From assembly GCA_004794785.1 (NCBI GenBank), contig SJOL01003040.1:1349025-1413024 (forward strand): DNA of 64,000 bases, given 5' to 3'. Made by a program: the position numbers and the translations under genes. Shown here one piece after another: positions 47,180 to 59,740 of this stretch (positions are counted from its first letter, which is position 1; each line of letters opens with the position of its first letter). Below the pieces are notes generated by a model. The model ran no database searches and was not told the origin of the DNA. It saw nothing but the letters and a program-made list of their open reading frames with translations. This DNA comes from Opisthorchis felineus. Lineage: Eukaryota > Platyhelminthes > Trematoda > Opisthorchiida > Opisthorchiidae.

Positions 47180-49230
47180 GAAAACTCTGCAAGCTACCGG
47201 GAGTACGTAGTAATGACCCTTCACAACAACATGATTGTGTTTACGAACATCCAGATCATCATCAAGCGTGTTAGGTTGGTTGAAAACTTGCTGTCAGTGG
47301 TAGGATTGACAGAGTTATGGCTGATAAGTAATGTTCCTGACTCGGAAGTCAACTTGAAGGATTTTAATGTGTTCTGACACAACACAACAGCTAGAAATTT
47401 TATCTGCAAGAGCTACAGCGTCAAACCCTTGAGCACATCTTGCAATTCTGACGGAATGCATGACAGCGTTTTGTGCAAATTTATATTGTCCCATCACGTA
47501 CATAAGAATATAAAAACAATATGTTGAGCTTTCGTACTACAACTGCCATTGCTGAGTAGTGTTTTGAAACGCTTCTTAAATAGGGAACAATGCTTCACTG
47601 TAGGTGATTTTAACCATCCTGCTGTAGGTTGGTCTACAAACAAATACACTGTCGGAGGTGATCCGCGCATATTTAGACTCCATTTGGCTCTCTCAGACAT
47701 CTTATATCAGCAAGTGCAGAAGACCACGATGCAAAGGAAGACATATTCCAATTTCTTCTGCCTGGTACTCCCAGTAAGGGAATCGGTTGTCTGTGTCCCA
47801 CCTGTTCAAATTAGCCACCACTTGTTGACTATGTTTCCGTGGGACCGTAGATTGCCGCCTTTGGAACCACTACTAACATCCTGAAGGTTCTTCCAAATGA
47901 GATAAAAGCAGCTGACAACCTCGTCGACTGATCCAGTAACCGCGCAGGCGTGAACGATCTGTGGGGAAATACAAAAGGTTTTTCAACCTCCACAGGGGTA
48001 TTACCACACTCTTTAGGCGTCCTCTAGCTCGCAGCAAAGCTCAGAATTTCTCGAACAACGCAACCAGTCCTGGAGACAAAGCAGAAATATTAAAGAAACA
48101 TTAAGCATTAACGTACATCTTTCAACAAGACCGTGGATTTCTAGTTTCAACATGCACGCACGACACGCTTGTTGAACACGGTATTCGTGAAGAAGACTGT
48201 TTATTGTTCAAAGCTGCTGAATCCCCATAAATCACCTCGGTCTGACTGCATCCACCCTTTAGTAGGTGTTCAAGGGGCCAACGAAGTTCTCTTCGACACA
48301 AGCTTCAAACTGTTTAGAACCTCTCATAAAGAAATACGCTACCTGACTCAATAGAAGGCTGCAGCCCTCAGCACACTATTCAAATCTGTCAGCATACACA
48401 TTCTCGGAAACTTCCGACTTATCAGCTTAACTTGTGTGGCTTGCAAATCTATAGAGGGAGTCATATCTAGCCGGGCGCAAATTAATTTGGAAAAAAACAC
48501 TTTGCCTCATCTTCGAGAACGTGGATATCAAGTGAACCACCATCATCTGACCAGCCAACAAACGGTGGATCGAAGTCAAGGCCTGTTTGGGTGAAGTAGA
48601 ATCACTCTTTACTAACTTCAGCAAAGCTTGTGATAAATCTCTAAGCGAGAGGTTATTAACGAAGCCGGGTGCATGTGGAGCTCAGCTTTTCTTGGTTGGC
48701 GACACCTTTCTTTCGAAGAAGGCAAATCGGTATAAACGATCGTTCGCAGTTGTGTTTCGCAAGGTTCCGTTCTCGGCCACTCACTCGATCGACATTGATG
48801 AACTACCCACCAACATTCAGTCCCCATACCTGATCCACACAGGTGAAATTAAAATGTGGAAGGTTTTTCTGGAGTGGTGATGATCCGAAAATTCTTTGGG
48901 GAGATCTGGACCATCCCAATAAGTGGCTAAAAAAGTGGTGCCTGCCTTTAACTGCGGAGGACTGCGCCTATCTGCTTATTGATAGCAAGAGTGGCCTCAG
49001 CGCCATTCATCCCGGCAGGATGCTACCAAGATTAACTCATTTGGAGTAATGGTGATGGGCAACCTCAAGAAAACAGCCCACACAAACGGGGTTCATGTGG
49101 AAGTCAGTGATGCACTTGCCTGCTTACAGAGGTGCTTCAGCAAACTAACGCTCGCAGGACTTAAAATCCTCCGGGCCATACAGCTGCATCCGCGTCTGAA
49201 GTATAGTGAGTTCGGTTTTCTTAAATTGCA
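47180..49230 (+). mobile_element. CR1/jockey-type LINE, endonuclease plus RT, decayed
   Basis: A degenerate non-LTR retrotransposon. The endonuclease shows SVVGLTELWL (47294-47323), SALKRF-like LKRFLNREQCFTVGDFNHP (catalytic GDFN kept, near 47565-47620) and PPVQISHH near 47800-47823. RT fingers read LLNPHKSPRSDCIHPLV near 48205-48255. Motif A, usually DFSKAFD, reads NFSKACD near 48610. The palm shows DELPTNIQSP and then HTGEIKMW where FADDxKMW is expected (48840-48862), so the active site is gone. The tail reads GDLDHPNKWLKKWCLPLTAE (48901-48960) and RAIQLHPRLKYSE (49177-49215). Frames change several times. Order and spacing match CR1-like elements. No poly-A or microsatellite 3' end was assigned. 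Confidence 0.8.
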
Positions 49231-50337
49231 TGATTTTGTCGCAAATCACTCGAGTTTTTCTTCCCTGTTTCTATTTCTGTTGTGTAGATTTTCTCCATTT
49301 ACTAAGCACAGTCAAATAAACCCATCTGAATTTCTGGTCCATGTTAAAATACATAGAATCGTTGAAGTAGAACAAGGAGGATCGTTTCAGAGAGGTTTGG
49401 TAAACAATCGGTCCGAAACATTTTCCAATTGATTGAGAACAGGGAGGACTTTTTTATTAGCATGCTAGAATCCAGTAATCTTCATGAGAAGTGATCACTA
49501 TCGGCTACCAAACGGGACTCTACCCTTAAAAATACATGCTCCCTTACTACGGCATAAATTTTTGATTCCAGACCCAGAACGTTAACTTCAAAGATTACTT
49601 TGGTGAGAATATTTCTGTATTTTTTCAAAACTGCTAGGGATAATTACGTAGATGCAGCTGATTTTCGAAGGTGGGCGAATTTCGGTCGCTGTTTTACTCT
49701 TCAGTCTAGAGGTCTCGAACTCCAGTTTCAATCATATATTTTAGTCATATGCGTTGAATACATACATTTCTGCATATATTTCATCTCTACCTGATTCTTT
49801 CCGTTCGAGCCACTAGACAGTAACGTCTTCATCTTAATTACTTCCCACGGGTGATCAGTTCCGGCACTTTTACGCGATTAGGTGCAATAATGCACGACGC
49901 TTCCGGTGCAAAGTTTTAGTACTTTCATTTGATCATATTCGCTTGCTGTTGTGTAATACTGTCACATCTCGGTTCAAGTGTTTGTTTGCATGATGCGGTG
50001 TTTTTTATAGAAGAGAACACTACTCCTGTAACGATCATTTTCGGTGATCCCTATTCTCAAAGGGATTCACAGTTACGCTTGAAATAACAGACGAAAGATA
50101 GGTTTGTAGGAAATTATCTCTCTCGTTAACTCTTTCAAAACCATGAGCTCTTTCCATCGTTTGCTGTACAATTTTGTCGATTCGTGATAAGTAGAATACC
50201 GGGCGTTGAATACGCCAACTGTTACGTTTCTCAGTCTCAATGATTCCATCATAGGGCATAAGAAACGGGACTATGCCGAAAGATATAACCCCTGTCAATT
50301 AATCAGGATTGAAAGTGAGGTGTGATTTTGCCGTGTC
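49231..50337. other. No gene seen
   Basis: The open frame running out of the LINE to 49432 has no further recognisable RT sequence. Nothing else found. Confidence 0.4.
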
Positions 50338-50518
50338 CATTAGAGATTTCGTCTTTTCAGTGAGGCCAATCTATGCTGAAAAGCTAAGAAGCACTGTATA
50401 GCTGTTTTTTCTTCGTTGGGGATCATCGACAGTGCGCATCTCACGGAGTGGGTTAATGCTTAGCTGTTTGGCCACGACAGGCTGATCAGCAGTGTGATTA
50501 ACTCTCACTTGGACAAGA
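50338..50518 (-). repeat. SINE copy H, box B deleted
   Basis: Minus copy. About 25 bases covering box B are missing between the head and the hammerhead. CTGATGA reads TCGATGA. Both stem I strands (GCACTG and CAGTGC) are perfect, and ACAGCTATA follows an altered GAAA segment. Confidence 0.85.
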
Positions 50519-52204
50519 GATAGCACCACTTGTTCTCCACTCACGGCAACCACATCATGTGGTCACGCATTGGCTGGTGGCTCCAGTTACAATTTTTCGG
50601 ATTGAAATTTCACTCATCTTGTGAAATTGTCCTCTCCTTGAGCGGCTTATTGATTTATAGTGAAGTGAGGAGTTTTAGTAATTAATCAAGAATCTTATGG
50701 CCTGTCTAAGCTTAGAAAAATCAATCCAGTGTTGCTGAGTCTTCAAGGACGAAAAATAAGCAGAGATAAAAGACTTTGTATTCGGAAAGATTCCAGAATC
50801 CCTTTTTTAGATTTCGTCTCATACGGTCCGAAATCTGATGGCGGCCACTCTCAAACTACGCAGTAGCCGTGACTTGTGACGAACATCCAAGTGCGGCTTC
50901 AGAGTATGCGCTGGCATTTCAACTTTGCCACTGACCAAATCCGAAGATGAAAAGCGATACTTCAACCCCACTGATGAAGACCCGAAATGTCTACCAAGTC
51001 CACTGCCGGCTGTTTTGGTTTGCTATGCTTTTGGGTTACTGTCATCGTCCAACGAATAAGCCGAAGTAACTAGCTGATTGTACATTCAATCGACTAACCA
51101 ACCTGTCGACTTGGGTAGCTCGTTGGACTAATTTCCTGTGCTCTTCTCAATCAAATATGTTTATACGTAAATGTATCTGTGAGCTTGCCTATCGTTCCAA
51201 GGGTGGTGGGACTGGTATCCCCTTCGGACGAAAAATAATAATAACCAATTCATTTCGAGCGTCATCTTTGTAAACACATGTCTAAATGTTTCTAAAGGCT
51301 GAAAGCTCCATAAATGACGAAGCGCCCCCTGGTTTTTCTGAGAATGTTGGCATACAGAGAGGAGAAATCACTTCGTCTCTAGGATGTGCAGGTAAAAAAC
51401 AGATTTTAACAAACACTCTCGTCTTGATCCTTCACGGTGAACGATAGGCAAAAATTATTCGAAAACCTATAAGGATAAACAAAAACAACGGCTTTACGGT
51501 GCCAGATGACCACCTGAAAATCCATCTGTTGTGTTGTGGTATTGACGCTTGCTTAATCAATCGATTATCCGTCTAACATTAACGGAGCCAAATCCATTTC
51601 CAGCACACGTAGCTGAATTAATCACTGAGTGCGGTTGACTGGGTCACACTAAGATTTAGCTGGCCAAAAGTTTTTGATCAATTTGGGGGAGCTCAAAAAT
51701 TACCGCAAATCTTCTTGGGTCTGGTGTCGTCTAAGTAGTCGAGCAACGTCTTGCCGTCTAAACATTTGGTTCTCATCCACAGTCTGTTAGGGCAGTGCTT
51801 TTTCATCTCTCTTTATAAATGTCGTATGAACAATAGGGTCTAAGGAGCAACCACAGAAAAACTAATAGATAGCCAATGGAGTGGTAAGTGCTGACAAGGA
51901 TTGGTTTTGATCTTTCAGCAGCTAAAACAGAATAGTTTGAGCTCGGTGATGTATTAACATCCGCTTTAGTGGTCTGCTTTCTCAAAATGTGATAAATTCG
52001 GAAGCCTAATCACTCCTGAACGGCAGCCACATATGCGGTGGCCCTCAGAAAAGTAGGGTATTTTTTCGGTTTCAAAATGGATCCCTGGTAATTTGTTCCT
52101 CTTGGATGATACCCAGAATTATTTAGTAATACAGTTCTACCTGCAAGTTAAATGCCGAACGGCCGCAGTGCACTGAACAGCCATGACATCCTTGTTCGGA
52201 ACAG
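50519..52204. other. No gene seen
   Basis: Includes CTGATGAAGACCCGAAATGTC-like sequence near 50970 that I considered and rejected as a ribozyme. This stretch may be intron of the p62-like gene, which is inference from the acceptor downstream. Confidence 0.4.
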
Positions 52205-52420
52205 TCAGTAGGATTTGTCTTTCAGGAAGTTTCTAACTCACTAACTTCTGGTTGGTAGTTGAAACCACTGCCATTCGGCTGATCATTGCAACTTAGACGA
52301 ACTGCTGATCAACCACTCGTTGCAAAGTGGTATAGTGTTCAGCTACCAACCAAAAAAATCCAGGTTTTAAGAGCTGACGATGGTTGTCAGTAAGAGTGAA
52401 ACAGCCACGTTTTACCTATC
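52205..52420. repeat. Degenerate inverted pair of SINE pieces
   Basis: A minus-strand head piece (about 52205-52290, with GGTTGGTAGTTGAAA and CGGCTGATCA) is followed by a plus-strand piece (52291-52420). The latter has ACTGCTGATCAACCACTCGT, AGTGTTCAGCTACC and a late AGTGAAACAGCC. Both are strongly diverged. The pair lies less than 300 bases upstream of the p62-like acceptor. Confidence 0.45.
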
Positions 52421-52560
52421 TCAGTACAAACCTCCTTAACTCGAAAACTTAAATCTCGGTTGAAAGTTTCACATCCTTTTCATACTACTGAAGACCTAAA
52501 AATTTGCCTTTATTATGTTATAGTAACCATGTAAAATATCACTGTATTTTTGGGAAAGTC

Positions 52561-52586
52561 TATAGTTCTTTTTGTGCCTGTTTTAG
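52561..52586 (+). promoter_or_regulatory. Splice acceptor of the p62-like terminal exon
   Basis: A T-rich tract (TTCTTTTTGTGCCTGTTTTAG) directly precedes the first PB1-like codon. The reading frame also stays open upstream into this tract for about 12 codons, but that part has no PB1 similarity. Confidence 0.7.
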
Positions 52587-53302
52587 ATGGTGAAGAGTAC
52601 TGCACCATAAGTACTACGGAAAGCCTCCTTGAAGCCATAAGAACTATGCAAGACTCCGACCCTCGTAAGCCTCCAACCATCTTTGTAGCTCCAGTGATCG
52701 CAAATGGTGACAACCAACGACTGAGCGCTTTTTTCGGCGGTTGCTTAACAGAGGAGTTACCCAAAGATTTCCGTGAGCAAGTCGACAAAGGGGAAACATT
52801 TGAAGAACAGGTCCTCACCACGCCCCCGGAATCCGATGTATTTGACCTGAGATGTGCAAAGTGTAATAAGACAGACTGGGAGGAGGATAAATTTACCTGC
52901 GTCCTCTGTCCAAACAAAACATTTTGTGCTGACTGCTATCAACGCCAAGTTCATTCTCGTCATCCGGCTTTCATTACTAGAAAAGGTTCACCGTTTCCAA
53001 GTCAAATTTTACGTTCAATGAAGACAACTGCAGCCAGTGTAAAAGCTGAGTATTCATATTCAGAAGATGGATCAGAAGCGGAAGAAGAACACAGTTCAGC
53101 GTCAGGTATCAATCGTAACCATTCTGCGAGGCGGTCCGATTCAGTCGAGTCACCACTAGTCCCTCCAACTGATCCTCGGGTGTCGACAGCGATTGAACAG
53201 CTTCGTGCAATGGGATTTGAACAGGACTATTCACAACTCTATCACTTGGCTGTGGCAGAAAGTGGTGATGTTTCCAGCATTGTGGAGCGTTTAATGGAAT
53301 AG
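52587..53302 (+). CDS. Sequestosome-1/p62-like protein, terminal exon (PB1 end, ZZ, UBA)
   Basis: p62 proteins are autophagy and signalling scaffolds: PB1 drives polymerisation, ZZ binds N-degrons or partners, and UBA binds ubiquitin. Here the exon follows a good acceptor (pyrimidine-rich tract ending TTTTAG at 52586; phase 1) and is open for 238 codons to TAG. The first residues, DGEEYCTISTTESLLEA, match the acidic end of a PB1 domain. The ZZ finger has Cys pairs CAKC, CVLC and CADC plus HSRH (about 52853-52963). An acidic, Ser-rich linker follows. The C-terminal UBA (53171-53299) starts TDPRVSTAIEQL and has the MGF loop. NBR1 is less likely because no FW domain lies between ZZ and UBA. The PB1 N-terminus must be on upstream exons, which I did not find. 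No classical acidic LIR is visible in the linker. Confidence 0.85.
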
Positions 53303-53499
53303 AGTAAAGACTTATTGGAATAATCAAACATAAATCCGTGGATTTGTAGCAAACCCAGAGATAATGATGCTTGTGTAAGAACATTGACCTCGAGCGTTGC
53401 CTCCGAGCAAGTGTTATTTATTATATTTCTGTGTTAATGGATAACGGCATAAGATTTAGTCCTTAGATAATTATAGCTGAGGAACAAAGGCTCCACTCC

Positions 53500-53505
53500 A
53501 ATAAA
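53500..53505 (+). terminator. Candidate polyadenylation signal for the p62-like gene
   Basis: AATAAA about 200 bases past the stop codon. It is the first canonical hexamer downstream on this strand that I noted. Confidence 0.5.
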
Positions 53506-56500
53506 TCAGCATATTTATTTTTGAAGATGTGCAGGAGTAGCATAGATGGGGAACCGATTGCGACAAAGAATACGGGGGGTTAGGACCCAATTTAATATTC
53601 AATCAAGGCGGGTACCGTCTTGAGGTCAGCTTGTTCGCATGCAGTGATCGGTGATGACGACAAGGTGACGAACTACCAAGAAAAAGTATAAACTTACGGA
53701 ACTGATGAATGGGGCCCTGTTGCGTGTGTCGCGTTTGGCTGAGGTTCTAACAAGGTCCTTTGTGAATGTCGAAAAAAATATGAACTCTGTGAATTTCTCA
53801 ACTTGCTGCGTCCCAGAATGCATTTCCGTATCTCCGAGGGTAGTGTGCGCTTTTATTTACACTGAACGCCTCTTGCTGCATTCCTTATTCGCTAACGCTA
53901 GGTATTGATGAACGGAATACGCATTCATCGGAAGATGAGGCTTTAAACGTTGCTGGTACTTCGGACGTGTGAACAAAAGCCGGCCAAATTGAAATCTCAT
54001 TAGGCACCCGTGCACGTATCTGCACCGTTATCGATGTACCATCTAGGCAAAGTTATATTTATGCGCGCATACCCGTTCAAGGTATTTGTTTCTATTTCTG
54101 TCAGTATTAATGGCGGTTGTCTATTCCACTGCGCATTTAACTGCAGGAATTTTAACTTTAAGTGCAGGTATACTAGCCTCCAAAGTAGAGGAGGCAATCG
54201 CGCCATTCTCATGAACTGCTCGTCCATTGGTTCTCATTGTGATAAGTGGTCCAAAGTAGTTGGTTTCACTAATTTTCCTCTTTGAGTGAATAACAATCGA
54301 AGCAATGGGGGAGATAGTTAACCGAAAACATTGCATGGTTGCATGACTGCATTAGTCGGACCGCAATACATCATTATGCCGAATTTTATGCACGCATGGA
54401 TCACGAGCAGCTGGTATAAGACGAACAAAAATTGAAAGCACATGAACTCTGGAACAGGTGATGACACATACACTGTAAGGCTGGTTTACTCACCCAATAT
54501 CTTCTTCTTTATTAAATATGGTGGACAAAATGTCTAAAATATTCGTTCAACCAACGTTCAACTGAGTCTGTGTCCGAACTTACGCACGCCGTTCTCCTTG
54601 AATGGGGTGTAAGTGACCATCTGTCAGTGTACAACGCGGTGAGAACCTGTACGACAACGTTCTGTTAAAAACCCAGGTCAGCGTCCCAGACTCGGGTATC
54701 AAAATATGAAATCGCAGTCCAGACGAGAGCCCTTCAGGTGTTTTATGATATTTTTTAAATAATGTCATAAGCCTCTTGAGATGATTTTGCACGTGAGACC
54801 ACGAATACGCGCACTAAATAAGTTATGGGGCCGAGTTGCAGACTCCATGTTTCGCGTAGCAAACCAGCATACATCTGGAGATACTCTACACCGATTGCAT
54901 TGTTTGTATTTCACTCAAGGTCCACATGGCTCATGGGCACCATTAGCATAGTTCTTCCGCTAGGTAGCCTATAGGACCTCGTTTTAAAGTCCAGCGGAAG
55001 TTTCACGTCTCCATGACGATTTTCGATCACATTAGATACATGACAACATGAAGTAACATCCCGGAGTTGTGACGCTTTCCCTATGTCATCTCTAACGTTT
55101 CTGTAGACTCCTCATGAACGCTGGTAAGTGCTTTGCCCAGTACACTCACCTGGCTTATATATGAACACATCGTGGCTCGTTTCCTGCCGTGACCCGGAAC
55201 ATTTTCCCATTTCTATCCTGATACTCACCACAATTTCATTTGAGTTGATAGTGAAGTGCATAAAGCAGATTGCAAGGCCGATGGTATTCCTATGAAAAGT
55301 CAAGTGTAATGTGTAGCAAGATGAGTTTAGATTACAATGATAAAGCCCTCGTTGCTTTTGCTCAACTTGTCGACCGTTTGCGATCCTAAGCTTCCATAGG
55401 CTGGACAGTGGCACTTCCAAGAACGATACTCGCGCATTCACTCGCTCACGGCTGTTTGGTTGACTGATTGCGCTCACATTTTGTGATTCTCACTGTCGGA
55501 GGACCTGGAATCATCCGGAAGTCGGTCCTGTGCACATACACATCATTCACGCGAAATCTGATGGAAATGAGGATGAATGGACACGAACGCTTCCGTATCA
55601 ACCCAGTGTCCATCCGCCCACCACCCACCTGCCTAACTAATAGTGTGACAAAAACGATTCCGCAGTCAAGTCAGCGCGCGTGCGAAATGCAGGGCAATGG
55701 GAGAGTGAAAGAGGCAGAAGACACTGCTAACTCCTGAGTTCAGGGCAATCCAGACTAAAATCGATCGATGACCAAGCAGTTTCCAAACAACTATGTAGAC
55801 TATAAACAGGTAAAACGTAATGCACGAGAATTTAACTCACTGGCGAAGCTGAAATAAACGATGCCTGACTTCATTGCACACATCAGAGCTACGCAAGTCA
55901 AAAGAAGTGGTAAACTCATACACTTTACCTTTTGTTACAAACAAATTGCTGGATCACTGTCAAATTCCCCAGTGCAAACTACAAATTCACGGGACACGAC
56001 AACACGACATCGGAATGGCATCGAGTCATTTTTCACTGAGCTGTACTTTTGCACATATTTTGGGCTGGGTTGTTTGGACAGAAGGTTGACAGCTACATCC
56101 GGGGACTCACATCGGCAAACCGTATAAGATTGTTATAGGAGGGACTGATTATTGACTCGAGCACGGATTCAACGAGCACTGACGTTAGTTTCCAAATTCG
56201 TTAGTATCCTTTTTATCTGAGAGTTGTTATTAAACGCTTAAACGCTTTGGATGGGACGCGGCTACCATTGGCCATATTGTCTATGAGTGGTAACATTAAC
56301 AAGAAGGACGAAAAAACACTGAAAGTTTGCAATAGTTTTTAAACTAAGATGGAACGGTTCAGGAAGTGGACCCGTTTTCTCCTGTGGCATGAGGACAATA
56401 ACCACTTTGAACAATCACAAGCCAACACCACTATATTTTTCAATTTATTGGTGGTAATATTCGTCCTGCAGGGTGTGTTGACTGATTGCAGATCTGTTCA

Positions 56501-58803
56501 CGTCTTCAAATTAGGATTAGAGGGCTCTGTAACTGGCGTTGCTTGAGGGAACTGAGGGGATCGTGTTTAGTGTGATCTGACCTGTTTAGCAAAACCGGTA
56601 AAAGTCTATGCTCAAATAGGCAGGAAATGTCGGACAAGTCACTACATTGAATAATTCGCATTCAGCCCACGCTTCTGCTGGCTGTTCTAACAACCGAAGG
56701 AAGGCAGCTCAACCAGTAATTAACTTTTTTCCCCAAGAGGATACTACTGCACGCATATTCCAGTGGATTTCATTATCAAATCCACCTTATTGTGGACGCC
56801 ACTGTGGACCAGGTAAGAGTAGGACAGGCAAAGTCCACATAACAAACTAAGTTTACCGATTTTATTTTGAGGTGTGTGTAAAGGTAAATGTTTTAGAGCA
56901 CATAAAACGTCTTCAAAGCTACCTTATCCATCAGTTCTGTTTTCGTTCGTCTTCATAAATGAAGCGAACCCTTTTCGGATTCCATGGGATCCAATCAGGC
57001 CGCAAGCCAGACTAAGCATGCTCAGCCGAACGATGCTATGCGTACCACATGTATTTTACGCTAGGCATAACGTTAGACCAATTGTTTGGGCAGGAATGCT
57101 GCCCATAAATCTACTGAATCTTCTATTCCTTATCTTTGGATAAAGTTACTGCCGGGTGTTCTCTATTTGTTATTCCATGTAAACTTGTCAAAGGTATACC
57201 GGCTGCAATGCGGAATAACTTGGTAACTGGACATGTGTGTCCTAGATATTTGCAATCCAGGTGCACAGAAACGTCTGAGTGAAAAATTTGGAGATAAATG
57301 TGCCGACCAAGAAGGGTATTTTGGCTGACCACCCATATCGGCGCACTGGACTCATTTCTCAGGGAACTTTGAAGCATTTTGGCTGCAGGAGTAGATCAAC
57401 GGAACTCCGAGTAATACAATCAAACATCATAACAGGATTTCTGAGATGGATCTCTAAGCGTCTTCAGAAAATGATGGCTAGCTGCTACTGGTATCTGTTT
57501 TCATGCAAGTAAAATGCTACTAACCTGCTGAACAGCACAACAACAAGTTTTAATTAGTCACGTGCAGGGACTTTCTTCCTTCATAACTAACCTCGTTTTC
57601 ACGAAAGTCAAAATGAAATCTCACTGCCTTATACACTATCATAGTGACTGGAACAGGATTTCACAAAACACTAGCGTATGTTTCTTCTAAGTCACCCATG
57701 GTACAGAAACAGCTTTAAAGTAGGCTGATCTGTAGAGAATGGACGTGATAATTTAACAGGACTCATTTGATAAGGTAACCAGAACTTTCTGGGAATCCCG
57801 AGGAAGATTATTGGGCTGCAAAGGAAGACGATTTGACCGCTCCAAATATGCCTTGCCATTTGAGCGCATCTAGAGCGTATGATAACATTGACTGTTCGAG
57901 TGATACCATTTTGGCCTCACTGACTGAGCCGCATTGCCAATTAAACCCAGCGATCGGATTAATCCCACTTAGTCAACTGACACTAGTTCTACCCAACCTA
58001 CAAGACTGTCCCCCCGCATTATTAGTCTAGGCATTCACGTTTGACGGCTCTTAGTTGGGTCTAAAAATGGTTGTGACTTTTTTGGATTTGTGCACCTGAG
58101 GCACTGTCAAGATTTTATCATATTCGATGAAGGACAAAATAAAAACTGGCAGGATGCCTGTGTTTCACACCTGGCTCTCGTTAATCATTACCATCCGTCA
58201 AATCATCACATCGGCTGTAAGTAGACAACTGCAAAACACCAGCTGGTCGTGCTGTTAATAGAATTCCGCTTGACTTCTGTCCCAGGTTTTATCTCCCTTG
58301 GGTTTCTTTGAGCCCATAGTAGGTTATAGTGAGCTCGAGAAGTACTGCTTGTTAAATGAGTTACCTGTCGTTCGCAACCACAGCACACAAACACACCCAT
58401 TGTGGGATGCAACTCCATAGGTAATTTCGACCAATATTTCATGCAAGTAGGGTGCAGAATCAAAACAGCTTGAAAACAGCATTTAGTTTGTTATTCATAT
58501 CACTTTTTGAAAACAGACTAAAACTGAAGTAACATTTTTGAGTGGATGCACGTGGAATACTGATTTTTCTTTGAACCGTACTGATTCCCTTGGTATTAGA
58601 TCAGCTCATGGACAGCTCCAGTGTTTACACTGACCCAAACACTCGTATGCTGCCAAGTTTAGTGACCTAAACCGAGAGATGGCATTCCAACAGAGCCGTC
58701 AGATTTTCGCCCAACCATTAGATTGCTGCAAAGCATAATCATGGAACTATCATCCAGGCGAATGTTGGTAGAACATACGAACTACGCTGCTTCCCTTAGT
58801 GAT
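53506..58803. other. No confident gene
   Basis: The minus strand at 55477-55112 has a 121-codon open frame whose last part (SHDVFIYKPG) meets a good donor-like CCAGGTGAGT. It could be an exon. A CpG-richer patch lies at 55430-55700. Other open frames are short. No known domain was found, so I make no gene call. Confidence 0.3.
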
Positions 58804-59291
58804 AATCTTTTCGCAGCCCAGCTTCACAGTTCACTGGGGGAACAACGTCTGCAGTGTTGAAATACTGGTTTCAAGGATCCAAAAACATTTGCTACGCAGA
58901 AATTCCACCGTCCAAGAGATTTTACCAAATTTCTGGATCTTACATGGTTTCCACGGAGAACGGGGACACTCAGATAGTGAAAATCAAGTCAGATATGAGA
59001 CTAGTTTTTAGCGATGCAGTTCGCCGGAATTTGCGAACGGTTGTGACGCGGTCATCTTTCAATTGTAAACAGGACGTTTTCACGAAGCCTGGGAGCCTAG
59101 CATATGCAGAGCCGTATGAACGGATTAGATTTAGTGAAATTTGCGATAAAGAAGTTGCTGTCCAGTTGACTGCAGTTTTACTGGGCTCCGTCTCCTCTCT
59201 GCTTATTAGTGCTCAAAACATTATTCTTCCAGCGCTTGTAAATGGTCAAATACGCGGAATTAAACTTGTCAGTGGCACGAGGTTGATTTAG
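58804..59291 (+). CDS. Possible terminal exon, unknown protein
   Basis: A clean open stretch of about 160 codons begins after a TAA at 58801-58803 and ends in TAG at 59289-59291. A pyrimidine-rich ATCTTTTCGCAG just after its start is a fair splice acceptor, which would put the first coding base near 58819. The translation reads SQFTGGTTSAVLKYWFQGSK, then ISGSYMVSTENGDTQIVKI and TRSSFNCKQDVFTKP, and ends ALVNGQIRGIKLVSGTRLI. It has balanced composition and a mild hydrophobic segment (LTAVLLGSVSSLLISA) near residue 125. I recognise no family. It could be a real last exon or a remnant of a mobile-element protein. Confidence 0.35.
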
Positions 59292-59535
59292 AATCAGTCT
59301 TCCTCATGATTTAACCAGGATTCTGTGAGAAGGATTGTTTTTGATGGCGTAGTTCACTAATGAGTGAAGCTCACCGTTGATCGGTTTGGAAATTCTGGTA
59401 AAATTGAGGCTGTCCTTCATATCCACTGTTTGCTCCTGGCTAATATTCATGGTCAGCTTTGATGTTGTTGTCATGACGATGTGGGTCATCCTTGGGCAGG
59501 TCATTGTGTAAGGAGATTTCATGATTTTCGGCTGA

Positions 59536-59740
59536 CCTTTCGTTCTGTCAATGACGCCATACTACGCTGAAAAGCCGATATGCACCGTATAACTCTTTCA
59601 TTTTTACTGAGAATTGTCAGCAGTGCGCATCTCATACAACTCCAGGGAGGTTTCGGACCCGCAACCTCCCGGCCGGTAGTTTGAACATTTAACAGATTGG
59701 CCACGAGCAACCGATCAGAAGTGTTATTAACTCGCATTTA
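59536..59740 (-). repeat. SINE copy I with good box B
   Basis: Full-length minus copy. Box B reads GGGTCCGAAACC. Hammerhead: CTGACAA for CTGANGA, GAAAG for GAAAC. Stem I can still form (GCACTG with CGGTGC). Head and tail blocks are both present. Confidence 0.85.

Noticed and set aside
50955..51000. CTGATGA followed by GAAA and GTC near 50970, resembling a hammerhead
   Set aside because: Only about six bases lie between the two core segments, too few for stem II, and no stem I pairing is visible.
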